NCBI GenBank assembly: GCA_030848705.1
Contig: CM061244.1
Coordinates: forward strand, 107,653,111-107,717,110
DNA: 64,000 nt
Source of the DNA: Heracleum sosnowskyi
Taxonomy: Eukaryota > Streptophyta > Magnoliopsida > Apiales > Apiaceae
Direction: 5' to 3'
In this document: positions 19,641 to 30,636 of the stretch, piece after piece
How positions within the stretch are numbered: the first letter of the stretch is position 1
Layout: every line of letters starts with the position of its first letter
Notes under the pieces: model-generated
Database searches by the model: none
What the model saw: the letters and a program-made list of their open reading frames with translations, nothing else
Told to the model about the DNA's origin: nothing
Translations under genes and position numbers: made by a program

Positions 19641-22600
19641 ATGGCACCCATAGTCAAGCTTATGTCTGCTGGAGGGTTCATCTATGAGAAGAACAACTCC
19701 ATCCCTTTTGTTGCAAAGGAAAACCCGAACAGACTTTTCTTCAAAATGATGGATTTCATGAAGAATTGCAAGCTGAGCTATGCAATGTTCCACTCTACAC
19801 CAATCTACAATGAAATAATTGAGGAAATTTGGACCTCATGTGAATATAATGGAACAAATTGCACTCTGCAATTCACTCTCCAAGGTAATGAGTACATAGT
19901 TAATTCTGATGTTTTGCAAGCATGTTTACATATTCCTGATAATAACTGTGATGCTTTGCCTACTAACACTGAAATAACTACCATGCTAAATTCTATAAAC
20001 TACTCTTTGCCTACTGATAATCTGGGTAGAATAATTAGGAGAGGTTTGGTTAGGGAATACAGTTATTTAGCTGATGCATTCATTAAGGTCTTTTCTGGAA
20101 AGATTAGTAATTTTGATGCATTAACTAACTCTATGTTAATTCTCCTAACCATGCTTCTAAATGATAGATATTACAACTTTAGCACCCAACTTATTTATGA
20201 AATTGGTGCTAAGTTGGGTGATAAGGCAAATAGGAAGAAAAATATCTATTATGCAAGGTTTCTGATGATGCTGGCTAATCATGTTAGTCCAGCACCATTA
20301 GTTATCTCTAACCCTAATGCCAGGTTTGAGTGCTTTGTACAAGAAAAGAGAGTATTGACAGACATACTGAGGCTGAACTACAATGGTGATGTTCCAGTGG
20401 TGTATCTGCCAATCATTGAGGTAACTACTACTATCCCTGTTAGTATAGCTGTTACTTCTATTGTCTCCTCCAACCTTGTTGCTATGGAGTCTGTAGCTGT
20501 GACCCAACAGGCTCCTGCCCCTGCAACTAAATCAAAATCAAAGAAATCCTCCAAGCCAACCTCAGGTGCTTCTCAAAAGGCACCTGTTGTAAAAACTACC
20601 ACACAACCTAAGGGGAGTGAGTCTGGAGTTGTGAGAGGTGAGGGAAGGGGTGAAAATCAAAGAAACCCCAAGAATAAGGAAGGTGAGGTAAGTGTTTCCC
20701 AGCCTAGCCCCATTGTGTCTTCCCAACAAGGCACAATGAGTAAAATGGATTTAAACACAAGTCTAATTGCATCCTCCCAAAAGGATGTGATTATTGAAAC
20801 AAGCTCTTCACCTAGAGCACAGTCCAAAAGGGTAAGGGACACTTCAAGCCCACAGTCTACATTTTCCCAATACCAAAGGAGAGTGAAGCAAAAGACCAAG
20901 GGTTCACAGGGTGCACACACACTGGAAGCAACACTTCCAGTTTCTCAAATTCAGTTTGATGTAACCCCTATTATTACTCTGGGGTTACAGTCCCACTCTC
21001 TAAACATTAATCTTGATTTATCTCCATCCAATTCACCAACTCAATCTTTAGATGTGGACATGATCCATACATCTTTTCCTGATTCTCCAACTCTAATCTT
21101 GGAGAAGCCCCACTCTGAAGCTGATGGTCATCACTTATTAAGTGATTTGTTGGGCCATCAACCAAGTTTTTCTGAAACTGCAAGAGAATCTGTGGACCCC
21201 AATCTCAAATCAATCACCACAGATTCTACTGTAATTTCACTTTCTCAAAATGCTTTATTGACTTCATCAACGAAACAGCCTCTTTCGTTGACAAGTGTTT
21301 CTCCATCAACGGTACCTATACCGTTGACAGTTCAAACTATCATTTCGTTGATAGGTCATTCTACACCTTTTACTGAAAATCAAGTTGTTTCCACAACTAG
21401 TGTAGATGACCTGGTGGTAGTTGAGACACTTTTAGGTTTGAAAGGGAGTGAAATTGAGAGGCTGGCTTGCAGCCAGGCAAAAGGAGAGAATGAGAGTGAG
21501 AGGCTGGCTATTTCTTCCAGCCAGGCAAAAGGAGAGATTGAGAGTACCACCTTAGTAGGTGAAGGTGAGGGTGTGAGAGGTGTGAGCCATGGGGAGCCCA
21601 TGATGCAAGAAAAGAGTGGAGAGAGAGAAGGGACTACAGGAGCAATAAGGGTGGAAGCAGCCATTGCTAATGAGTTAATGGAGGTCAGTGAGGGAGAAAG
21701 GGAACTTACTTTCCAAGAGCATTATCAACAAACTCTGGATAGTATTTCCCTGGATCCTGAGACCTTTACTCATCCTGTGCCAGCCTATCAAGTTATGGCT
21801 CAACAGGGCAATGTGGAGGCAGAAAGGTCACTCAACTTAATTCATACTACTGCATCAATGCAAAGAGCAAAGGATGCCTTGACCAATCTACCTCCAGGAG
21901 CTGCAGCAAGTGGAGACTTTGAGTTTTCTGATGATGAGGACAGCTATGGTGATAATCTACAGGTGGCCACCACTTCACAGACTGGGACTTCTGTGGTGCC
22001 TCCTACACCAGACTGGCTTTCTCAGGGTATGCATGGAAGAGTCACTCTAGATGCTACTATCTCAAGGCAGTACAAAGAGGCCTATCTAGCTCATGAGTCT
22101 GCAAATGCAAGGGAAAAGAAATTCTACAAGGCCATCATGGATTCTCTGGAAATTCAAAGGCTACAAATGATGCAGACAAGGATTGAGGCTACAGAAATCA
22201 AGGACTCCATTAGCAATCTCAGGGATGCTAACTACAGGATGATGGATGAAAAGCTCCCTCTTCTCACTGTGTCCAAGATGACCAGGTTTTTCTCTAAGGA
22301 ACCTGAGGTGGCTACATCCTTGAAAACTCTCTCTACAAGAGTGGACAAGGTGGAAGCTACACTTTCTCAAATACAGAAGGAACAGGAGAAGCAAACTCAG
22401 CTACTCACTCAGCTAGTGGCAGCTCAAGGACTCCCAGTCATCTCTCTTGATGCTAACAAAAAGGGGGAGAAATCTAAGGAGCTAAACATTCAAATCACAA
22501 AGGTGTTGGTCCCAGCCATTTCACTGCCACAGGAGCCACTAGCAATGGGGGAGTTTGGAAAGAAGAAAAAGGATAGTATTGACCTGATCCAGGAAGCTTC

Positions 22601-24089
22601 TATGAGGATGAAACTTGCAGAACAAATCAAAGATCACTGGTCCAACATAGAAGCAAGGTTCAAGAACATTACTGAATCTTCAAAGACAGATCAGCCATCA
22701 ACAAATGTAATGGTGACTGTACAAATGGAGCCACAGTTCAAGAGCTCTTATGCTATAGAGCCCCTTCAGCATGGAATCCTTCAAGATTCAAGAAATGAGA
22801 AGGGTCAATCTTCATGCTTTAAGAATGTGGATGCAAGAGGGATGTCTCCAATATCACCTACCAAACCCAAAGGCAAGAACATTGAAAGGATATTTTATCC
22901 TGCTCCAAAGCCAGATGAGTTCAAAGTCCTAGGGAAGCTGATCATTGAGAGCAAGGAAAGCAATCATCCAAGCATAAGGAATCAAAGGGCCATCATCTAC
23001 AGGGACAGCAAGGAAATCTGCATTTGGGTTGGTCACCCAAATTTTGCAAAGGCCAAGGCTGAAGAATCTGAAAGGGCAGCAATGCAAGCATTGACAGTTG
23101 CTCAAGCACTTGAAGATGAAGAGACCTTTCAGGAAGAAAAAGCCAAGGATGGAGCTAATGAAGCTGAACCAGCAAGGAAAAGTGTAAGGCAACCAAAGGC
23201 TAGAGCTAAGAGGAATCTGAACTTTGAAAAAGAGGACTCTCTGGACACTGCTCAAGCCCCTTCCACAACAAGTGCACATCAAATTCCTATTGATCTACCT
23301 ATTGGAGGAAAGTTGGCCTGTGACCCTGCACACCCTGTCAACTTTCATGATCAACCAATCATGCCAAAGGAGGAGCCTATTGAATTTGATGAAGCCTATT
23401 TTCCAAAGTTCCTATTTGAAAAGGATCAACCAATGAAGACAAAGAAAAGGGCTGTCAAGGCAAAGCCAGTATTTGTGAGAAAGCCACAATCTCAGAAACC
23501 CCCTACAAATCCAGAGGACTGCATGTACATTGCTGACATCAGGGAAGAATCCAGCTTACATCTTGATTTAGACAACCTGGTGGAAGTAAGGGGCATTGCA
23601 GCTTCTCAAAAGTTACCTGAAAGATTGGTTTTCACATACAAGGGTGGTAGAGAACAAATATGGCCTCTCTACAGAATTTTAGGAGAAGACTACCAAACAC
23701 TACTCACAGTGTTTAGATGCTTGAAGAAAGACTTTGGCTTCACCAAAACAGCCAAGTCTGAGGTGGTCTCCAAGATATGTCAAATAAAGGCTAGCTGGAA
23801 CAAGCCTGAGGCTCTTCCCAGGATGCTAAGAGTGCCCTCAACAGGAAAGAAGATCCATCTTCAACCTTACTGGATGATGGAATTTAAGGACAAGGACAAC
23901 TGCAGAAGGTTCTTCAGGATGGAAGACCAGCTGGATAAGGCATCTAATCAAACTCTAAGGTTCATGCAATCCATGCTTGGTGATCAAGATGAAGAAGAGA
24001 AGATCTTTTACAGAAGGCTACAGGTCCAGATTGAGGAGAACAACTCTAGGAGAGGGAAGAAGACTATGCCTCAAAGAAGACCAAGATGA
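19641..24089 (+). CDS. Element A additional ORF (1482 aa), function unknown
   Basis: Intact ORF between pol and the 3' LTR, preceded by its own TATA box. Residues about 1-220 look globular and align in pattern with the B aORF N-terminus (hydrophobic helices, 'SINY', 'KVF', 'YYARFLMMLANHV'). The middle is Ser/Thr/Lys-rich and low-complexity. A coiled-coil-like region with TLSTRVDKVEATLSQIQKEQ lies near 890-930. Basic stretches such as KTKKRAVKAK follow. A conserved-looking C-terminal part (about 1300-1480) contains YKGGREQIWPLYRILGEDYQ. Five copies of the family DNA motif lie inside codons 21266-21356, read in different frames and orientations. No signal peptide or membrane segment is apparent. 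The role is unknown; DNA or RNA binding is possible but unproven. Confidence 0.75.
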   Translation: MAPIVKLMSAGGFIYEKNNSIPFVAKENPNRLFFKMMDFMKNCKLSYAMFHSTPIYNEIIEEIWTSCEYNGTNCTLQFTLQGNEYIVNSDVLQACLHIPDNNCDALPTNTEITTMLNSINYSLPTDNLGRIIRRGLVREYSYLADAFIKVFSGKISNFDALTNSMLILLTMLLNDRYYNFSTQLIYEIGAKLGDKANRKKNIYYARFLMMLANHVSPAPLVISNPNARFECFVQEKRVLTDILRLNYNGDVPVVYLPIIEVTTTIPVSIAVTSIVSSNLVAMESVAVTQQAPAPATKSKSKKSSKPTSGASQKAPVVKTTTQPKGSESGVVRGEGRGENQRNPKNKEGEVSVSQPSPIVSSQQGTMSKMDLNTSLIASSQKDVIIETSSSPRAQSKRVRDTSSPQSTFSQYQRRVKQKTKGSQGAHTLEATLPVSQIQFDVTPIITLGLQSHSLNINLDLSPSNSPTQSLDVDMIHTSFPDSPTLILEKPHSEADGHHLLSDLLGHQPSFSETARESVDPNLKSITTDSTVISLSQNALLTSSTKQPLSLTSVSPSTVPIPLTVQTIISLIGHSTPFTENQVVSTTSVDDLVVVETLLGLKGSEIERLACSQAKGENESERLAISSSQAKGEIESTTLVGEGEGVRGVSHGEPMMQEKSGEREGTTGAIRVEAAIANELMEVSEGERELTFQEHYQQTLDSISLDPETFTHPVPAYQVMAQQGNVEAERSLNLIHTTASMQRAKDALTNLPPGAAASGDFEFSDDEDSYGDNLQVATTSQTGTSVVPPTPDWLSQGMHGRVTLDATISRQYKEAYLAHESANAREKKFYKAIMDSLEIQRLQMMQTRIEATEIKDSISNLRDANYRMMDEKLPLLTVSKMTRFFSKEPEVATSLKTLSTRVDKVEATLSQIQKEQEKQTQLLTQLVAAQGLPVISLDANKKGEKSKELNIQITKVLVPAISLPQEPLAMGEFGKKKKDSIDLIQEASMRMKLAEQIKDHWSNIEARFKNITESSKTDQPSTNVMVTVQMEPQFKSSYAIEPLQHGILQDSRNEKGQSSCFKNVDARGMSPISPTKPKGKNIERIFYPAPKPDEFKVLGKLIIESKESNHPSIRNQRAIIYRDSKEICIWVGHPNFAKAKAEESERAAMQALTVAQALEDEETFQEEKAKDGANEAEPARKSVRQPKARAKRNLNFEKEDSLDTAQAPSTTSAHQIPIDLPIGGKLACDPAHPVNFHDQPIMPKEEPIEFDEAYFPKFLFEKDQPMKTKKRAVKAKPVFVRKPQSQKPPTNPEDCMYIADIREESSLHLDLDNLVEVRGIAASQKLPERLVFTYKGGREQIWPLYRILGEDYQTLLTVFRCLKKDFGFTKTAKSEVVSKICQIKASWNKPEALPRMLRVPSTGKKIHLQPYWMMEFKDKDNCRRFFRMEDQLDKASNQTLRFMQSMLGDQDEEEKIFYRRLQVQIEENNSRRGKKTMPQRRPR

Positions 24090-24275
24090 ATCATTTGCTC
24101 AGTCTAGAGGAGCACATTTGGGCATTAGTCTTGTAAGTCTTGTTTTATGTCTAAAACTTTATGAAGCTCAATGCAATTTTTACTTTTATCATGGGTAATA
24201 TGTCTGAGTGTTTTTGTTATCATCAAGGCTCTTGATTTATGGCTGTTATTCTATCAGTCATAAATTGGGGGAGAT
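24090..24275 (+). other. 3' non-coding region and polypurine tract of element A
   Basis: Short AT-rich stretch after the aORF. It ends in TTGGGGGAGAT, the polypurine tract that abuts the LTR at 24276. Confidence 0.8.
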
Positions 24276-25271
24276 TGTTAGGAATATGTTGTTCTTGATG
24301 ATAATTGTAAAAACACTTAGTAGATTTTGTATTAAGTTATTTTGTAACTGTCAACGAAATGGCATGCTTTGCAGTGTTTCGTTGACAGGAAGCTCATCAA
24401 CGGAATGAGTGTTGTAGCAATTGCACTGTACAATACTTCACAGTTTGATATGCATTTGATGTGTGTATTAGATAGGTTTCCTAAGTCATGTTGACTAAGT
24501 ACTAGATAGGCAAAATAGGTTGGTTAATTGTAAGTATATCATGCCTTGTAATTTTGCCTAAGTGAAGACATGTCAACGGTATGAGGATTACTCTATCAAC
24601 GAAACAAGAGAAACACCATCAACGAAATGAAGAATAAAGCTATCAACGAAACACATCTCCCTGCTATCAACGAATCATTATTGCTTTTCTGAATAGTTGA
24701 TAAAGTGATAGTGACAGGTTTCTGAACAGATCTAAAGGTGATGTGGAAGTGTACTTTGCATTGGAAACCATTAAAATGGACATGGGGAATAAGGAAACAT
24801 CCCAGTTTCCAATTGGGCTCTTGGGAGTGATCATAATAAGCATGAAGACAAAAGCAAGGATCTCCAAGGACCACTGGACAAAGGGATGAAAAGCAAACTA
24901 TTGGCGGTTATCTTTAGTGTACTTTAGAGTAGCCAAAAATAGTATTGTAAACTTGGGAATATATAACCAAGTGTAGCAGTTAGAAAGAAGTAAGAGAAGA
25001 AAAACAAATAGTTTGTATTAGCTATCTTTGAGAGCATTCTTCTCTACAACTCTGTAACTGAGCAGCTGTGTACTTTTGTATCACAGATTATTTCCGCAAT
25101 AAAAACACTTCAGTTGGATCATCAAACAATCCAACTGAATTATTTATATCTTGTGTTTTTGTTTATTCAGTTCAGTTTCATTTTATCAGTGTTTTAAGTT
25201 TAAGAAAATATCAAGAATTGTATTCAACCCCCCCCCCTTCTACAATTCTGTTAGGTCATTTGGGAATAACA
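24276..25271 (+). repeat. 3' LTR of element A (996 bp)
   Basis: Starts TGTTAGG and ends AATAACA. At least eight copies of the family motif (TCAACGAAAC, TTTCGTTGACA, TCAACGGTA) lie at 24348-24675 in both orientations. A TATA box (AATATATAACC, about 24958-24968) follows about 290 bp later. The C-run plus TTCTACA signature is at 25227-25247. Reading frame of element C's aORF begins immediately after it. Confidence 0.93.
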
Positions 25272-28200
25272 ACCACTCACTAAAGAGAAGATACAAGGGG
25301 GTGTACAAGGGGTCCTGGTCAAGAAAGCTGATAAGGTTGTTAAGAATGTTCCTGTGAAAAGGAAGTTAAGGTTGATTGATGAAAGTGATTCAGAGGATGA
25401 CTTACCTATATCCTCTGTGATGAATGTGAACAAGGAAGTTGCTGATACTGCTACTAAAGCTGTGGTACCTTCATCAAAACCACAAAAGACAAGGAAATTA
25501 TCAAAGAGCAGGTATCATATTCCTTTGACAGTGCAAATGAAGGATACTGATATTCAGACATCAAATCCTGATGAGTCATCTACTCCTGATGCTCTAGCAA
25601 ATCCTGATGTTAGTATTCCTGATGCAACAACAAAAGTTGTCTCTATATCAGACTCTTCAGCCTCTCCATCTCAGATTAGAGAAATTTCTTGGGAGAAGGT
25701 TTCTACAACTGCTTCCTTGGTTGGTCTTACACCTACATCAAAGAAAAAGAGGAATGCAGATGAGTTAGTCTATCAGAGACAGAAGAAGCTGAAAGGATCA
25801 AGCCCACAAGAACCTGAATTTCAGAGTAATTTAGCAGCTACTGTTGATCCTGCCACACAAGAACCACTCAATCAAAGTTTGGGTGAAGGCTTAGCTAGTG
25901 GAATGGTCACACAAGAACCATTTTCTCAAAGGGAGAATGAAGACATCAACATTCCAGCTACACAAGAACCATCTTCTCAAAGTGAAGATGCAGGCAAAGC
26001 TACAGCTTCTATTGAAAGATTGGTCGAGAACATTGTCAATGAGGGAAGCACACAAGAACCTTTAGCTCAAAGTGTTGAAGCAGCTTCTGAACCTCAAGCT
26101 CCACAAGAACCATTGGTAGCAAATACTGATGCAAGCATATCAAATCCTGACGATGTTCATCCTGACGCTAGTGGTGCTCCTGATAATGAACCTATTTTGA
26201 TACAGCCACTTCGTTCAAGACCAATGGATCATCCTATCTCAGAACCACAGGATAAACTGAAAGGTATTGCTATTCTTGATCCTGATATTACTCATGGTAC
26301 TGCTGATGATACTTCTGATGATAGTGATGATGATAATGAGAATCGAAAAGAGAAGGAACAGCTTGCTACAGCACTCAAAATTAGTCTTGGAACTAATTTT
26401 GGTTCATCAAGTACATATATGGCTAGCAATGCTTCCACTGGGAAAGATCAGAGACAAGATTTTTCTATTCCTTCCTTTGATCCTGCAGAGGCATTTAGAC
26501 AGAATGAATGGAACAATTCATGGCACAATTCTGATGAATCTATCAGTTTTTCTTCTGCTATTGGACATGCCTATAATGCAGTGAAATCTATTGAGAATCA
26601 AGACTTGAAGAATCATCTGAAGGCTACTACTATGTTATCCAAAAGCCTGAAAAGTGAGATTGATTCTATCAAGGGTTCAACTGAAAAAGTGAGGACTGAT
26701 ATCTTTAATAATTTTACAAAGGTGCCTACTACTTTACAACTAAGGGTAGTGGAATCCCAAGTGAAATCTGTTGTTTCAGAACAAACCTCAATCAATCAAA
26801 GAATTGATTCTCTGGATACTAAGGTAACTGAAATTCAAGCCTCTCTTTCCTTAATTTTGCAATTATTGTCAAATCCTGATGTCAAAAAGGGGGAGAAGGT
26901 TATTCAGACAAAATGTACACCTGATCTAGTATTAAGAAATAATGATGATGATACTGGAGATGATGGTGGTGACAAAGTGATACAAGGAGAAACCTCTAAT
27001 GCTGTTGTTATGAAGACAATCCAAACTTCTCAAAGTCAAACAACGCAGTCAACTCATGTTTCTGATTCTGGAGTTAAGACAGTAAGAACATTGGTGCAAT
27101 CTCAGATCCTGACGGAAGATCAAATCCTGACACCTGGTCATGGACATATTCTTGCTACAATTCCTGAAGGTGATGAAGATGTAATTATTGATAATCCTGA
27201 AGATGCATCAAATTTATTCCAGAAGTTTTCTACAAAAGACGGTAGAATTGTTACTCTTTATCACACTGATAAAAGAGTTCAACAATTATATGCAAGAAAA
27301 GCACTCTCTACAGCAAGTGAAGAATATCCAGATCTCTCACATGAAGAATTCTTGAGACTACAAAGAGAGACAATGGAAAGCTATACTGTTCCTGCTAGAG
27401 GTAGAGGAAGCAGAGGTAGGAGAGGTGCTAGAAGAAGTAAAAGAGGTTCTTCAACTCAAACAGTACCTAGACAGACAAGGTCTAGAGGGTTAAGAATTGA
27501 AGAAATTCCTGAAGTTTCACAAAATCTAACAGATCCTGTTATCAAGGATATCATGGAGAAAGAAGACAAGGAATTTGTTGAAGAAGAACCTGAATTGAGA
27601 AGAAAAACAAGTAAATCAACTCTCAGAAATACAAATCAAATTGAAGATTCTAATCCTGACAATATTCAAGATCCTGACGAATCTGAAATTCTGCAAGAGG
27701 TTGATTTGATAATCTTATCTACTGTTGTTGATTGTCACAACAAAGAAGTAGATGAAGAAGAAGAAGCCAGAAGAAGAGATATTACAAAAAGAACATATGA
27801 AGATTTCAATCTCTATCTACAAAGGCTTAAAGTTTCAAATGAAAGACAATGGAGAAATACAAGCAGGCAAGAATCTTTACTTGAAAGAAGCTACGCTCAT
27901 GAAAAGGAGAAATACAAGAAGTGGAAACATATAAGTACACTAAGGTGTGATAAACTTATCAATTTTCAGTCTGGTGGAATTATAACAAGTGCTTCAAGTG
28001 TTGTTGATTTGTCTGATATGGCTAGATCAAAAACACTCTGGTTAAAGATGTTTTCGAATCTGAAGCAAATGTCAAGTTACACAAGAGGAGGTATTGGACA
28101 CAGGGATGCTGAATTTCTAAACATGACTTATGTTGATCCTTACTCCTTAACTGAAATTGGAGGTACTTTAACTTCTGAAAACCTGAACAATTTATTAGCT

Positions 28201-28755
28201 GTTGATATAGTTATAGATTTTCATGATGGTTTTGAAAAGAAAGAAAAGCTTCTGTACTTCATGAAAGATGGTAGTGTGAAGATTCTATCTATTCAAGATC
28301 TGCTGATAAAAACTACACAGGAACTGAAATATGTTCACTATCTGTTAAGATGGAAGAACCAAGTGTACAAAGTATGGGCTGACATGATTTTGTCAACTAT
28401 AAGAAGAAGACTGGATGGAAACAGTAATTTCGATGGTAATTATATTCCCATGTACTTAAATCAAAGAGGTCAGGATGTGGAAATGCAAAGAGGTACTGCT
28501 GTTAAAGAAGTAACTTTTGGTATGACCCAACTTACTCTCAATCCTGATGGGAAGGAAATTGCTTATCTTTTGCTTGAAGAGCACAGTCTACAGAAAAGCT
28601 CCATACAGAATCTCAGAGCAGCTATCTACCAGATTAATGAGGAAGATGAAGAACTCAGAAATCTTAAGGAAAGACTGATTCAAATTCTTGAAGAAAAAGA
28701 AGAAAGTTTATTATCCAACTTCTTGAAGATGAATCTGTTCTATCAAAAAGCTTAA
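25272..28755 (+). CDS. Element C additional ORF, 3' part (interrupted by element A)
   Basis: The open frame continues from the very first base after A's LTR, so A landed inside this ORF. The first ATG in this part is 25354 and the 5' part is upstream of the window. It is Asp/Pro/Ser-rich with repeated NPD/PDA units encoded by TCCTGAYG, and has repeated TQEPxxQS blocks (about 25855-26060). A coiled-coil-like segment (about 26690-26870) and an Arg/Gly-rich basic patch (RGRGSRGRRGARRSKRG, near 27400-27450) follow. The helical C-terminus ends just before a polypurine tract. By position it corresponds to the aORFs of A and B, although similarity is weak by eye. Function unknown. Confidence 0.75.
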
Positions 28756-28864
28756 ACAGATAAGTTGTTTCTGAAGATACTCGTACATTTTGATACATGT
28801 TTTTGACATCATTGAATATTTGGAATCTATACTTTATTTCACAAAGTATGAGATTGGGGGAGAT

Positions 28865-29471
28865 TGTTAGATCAGAATTCAATGATCGTCAGAAGCTAGA
28901 CTCAACTGATCAGGATTGCTGACGTTATCAGTATTGCATGGTCATCAGTATTTGATCAAGCGTCAGTATCTTATTGATCATCAGGATTCCTACTCAGACT
29001 ATGATCAGGATTGATCATCAGAACTTGAAGCTGATCAGGATTCCTACTTCGAGTTATATTTGGAGTCTAGATAAACATGGAAGTTTATTCTATTTGTTCC
29101 TGGTTTGTAGAATGTAGCTATCGATTAAGGATAGGTTTCTATCTTTGTTATTGATTATGACTTATCTTGTTATTGATAGAGAAGCTGTGTGCACTATATA
29201 AACACAGTCTTGGTTTCGATTTATGATGATTCGAACGAGAACATAATCGAATAGAAGCTCTCGAGAACACAGAATTTCTTGAGAGAGTTTTTGTAAACTA
29301 GCAGCTCTCAAGAACATCAGAATTTCTTGAGAGAGTTTGTAACAGTTTTATATCAGATTTAATAAAGTTGTTATCTTTCTTTTCATATTTGTGATATATA
29401 CATTAAGAAGTCGATTATCTTACACTATTGTATTCAACCCCCCTTCTACAATAGATTATTATTGGGCAACA
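28865..29471 (+). repeat. 3' LTR of element C (607 bp)
   Basis: Preceded by the polypurine tract TTGGGGGAGAT, starts TGTTAGATC and ends GGGCAACA. Repeats of ATCAGGATT and related TGATCATCAG/GCGTCAG words lie at about 28900-29045. A TATA box CTATATAAAC is at 29194-29203. The C-run plus TTCTACA signature is at 29438-29453. The next base is gypsy reverse transcriptase sequence in the opposite orientation, so C inserted into element D. Confidence 0.9.
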
Positions 29472-30133
29472 CCGTAGATGGTTTATATGATCGGCCTTAT
29501 CAAGGCTTTTAACCAACATGTCATCCACATAGACCTCCATGGTTTTTCCAATCAGGTGTTCAAAAATTTTGTTTACCAACCTTTGGTATGTTTCCCCTGC
29601 ATTCTTAAGTCCAAATGCCATGACTAGATAACAGAAAACACCAAAGTCATTGATGAATGATACCTTGGAGATGTCATCTTTGTGCATTTTGATTTGGTTG
29701 TATCCACTGAAGCCATCCATGAAACTCAGCATCTCGTGCCCAGATGTGGCATCTATTAGGGCATCAATCCTTGGTAAGGGAAAACAATCATTAGGACTTG
29801 CATCGTTCAAATCAGTGAAGTCCACACACATTCTCCACTTTCCATTGGCCTTTTTGACCATCACTGGGTTAGCCAACCATTCTGGAAATTGAATTTCTTC
29901 AATGAACCCGGCCTCAAGAAGCTTATCTACTTCCTGTTTGATGGCATCTTGCCTCTCTGCAGCAAAATTTCTCTTTTTCTGTTTCACTGTCTTCCTTTCA
30001 GGATCCACATTCAATTTGTGGGTTATCAACTGGGGATCAATCCCTGGCATGTCAGCCGTTGTCCAAGAAAAAATATCATTGTTTTCTTGAAGAAAAGATA
30101 TGAGCTTGCTCTTCAATGGTTCTGGCAATAGTG
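29472..30133 (-). pseudogene. pol: Element D reverse transcriptase, N-terminal part, truncated by element C
   Basis: Ty3/gypsy reverse transcriptase fragment on the minus strand. Visible motifs are GFIEEIQFPEWLANPVMVKK, KWRMCVDFTDLNDA, LPRIDALIDATSG, SFMDGFSGYNQI (first catalytic Asp) and VYVDDMLVKS (catalytic Asp pair). The frame is open within this piece, then hits the LTR of element C shortly after the YVDD motif, so the thumb and RNase H are missing. On the upstream side the frame continues in phase across solo LTR E at 30637. Not functional. Confidence 0.9.
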
Positions 30134-30138
30134 CTCCA

Positions 30139-30631
30139 TGTTAGATATAATTGCTGATGTTTGTTTATCAGTGTTTAAAGTACCAGGAAACTATCAGAGT
30201 TTAGCTGGAGGACCAGTCAGAGTTTGTTAAAGTCTGATGGTCAGAGTTTACTTAGCTGTCGGTGAAGTCAATGAAGATTCTAGAAGCGATATTCTTTGAA
30301 GATGGAAAGAAGCAAAGAGATATCGAGATGGCTAAGGAAACAGAACAGAAGACAGAAGCAATTCTAGATTGATATTAATTGTATAGCTGATTTATAGGAA
30401 TATCAATTAGAAGATTATACGTAGCTGTGTACTATATAAACACAGATAGGTTAACCCTAAAAGGGATGCGAATACGTGAATTATCATTCTTGTAACCTAG
30501 CAGCTCTCTGTGATATTTTACATCACTGAGAGAGGAGTTTTTAATTCCATTCAGTTTATTGTTCATAAACAGTGTTCTTATTGTTATTCTCATACATCTA
30601 TTTGATTATATATTGTGTATTCGGCCTAACA
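30139..30631 (-). mobile_element. Solo copia LTR E (493 bp) with CTCCA target duplication (drawn strand uncertain)
   Basis: Starts TGTTAG and ends CTAACA, with CTCCA on both sides (30134-30138 and 30632-30636). No internal retroelement sequence is present. It resembles a relative of the element C LTR, including CTATATAAACACAG (30432-30445) read left to right, so transcription would run on the plus strand although the host element D is on the minus strand. The word TCAGAGTTT recurs at about 30191, 30218 and 30243. I take it as a solo LTR left by LTR-LTR recombination. Confidence 0.88.
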
Positions 30632-30636
30632 CTCCA

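Larger units (their letters stand above)
1..25271 (+). mobile_element. Copia (Sirevirus-type) retrotransposon A, 5' LTR cut by window edge, split by element B
   Basis: A full copia element read left to right: 5' LTR end (1-117), tRNA-Met-type primer site, gag, pol, spacer, aORF, polypurine tract and 3' LTR (24276-25271). The last 117 bp of the 5' LTR match 25154-25271 with one C-run length difference (9 versus 10 C). Element B (1283-14375) is inserted in gag. After one CTTTG copy is discounted, the gag frame resumes exactly in phase at 14381, so A's ORFs appear undamaged apart from B. Sirevirus-like traits are the initiator-Met primer site, the C-run followed by TTCTACA near the LTR end, and the extra ORF after pol. 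A itself lies inside the aORF of element C. Its own target duplication cannot be checked because its 5' flank is outside the window. Confidence 0.9.

Noticed and set aside
25354..28755. C aORF as a host gene with ATG at 25354
   Set aside because: The frame is open right from the LTR junction at 25272 and ends at a polypurine tract plus LTR, so it is the tail of a retrotransposon ORF.
29650..30131. Plus-strand ORFs over the gypsy reverse transcriptase
   Set aside because: Shadows of the minus-strand pol fragment, with no recognisable content.
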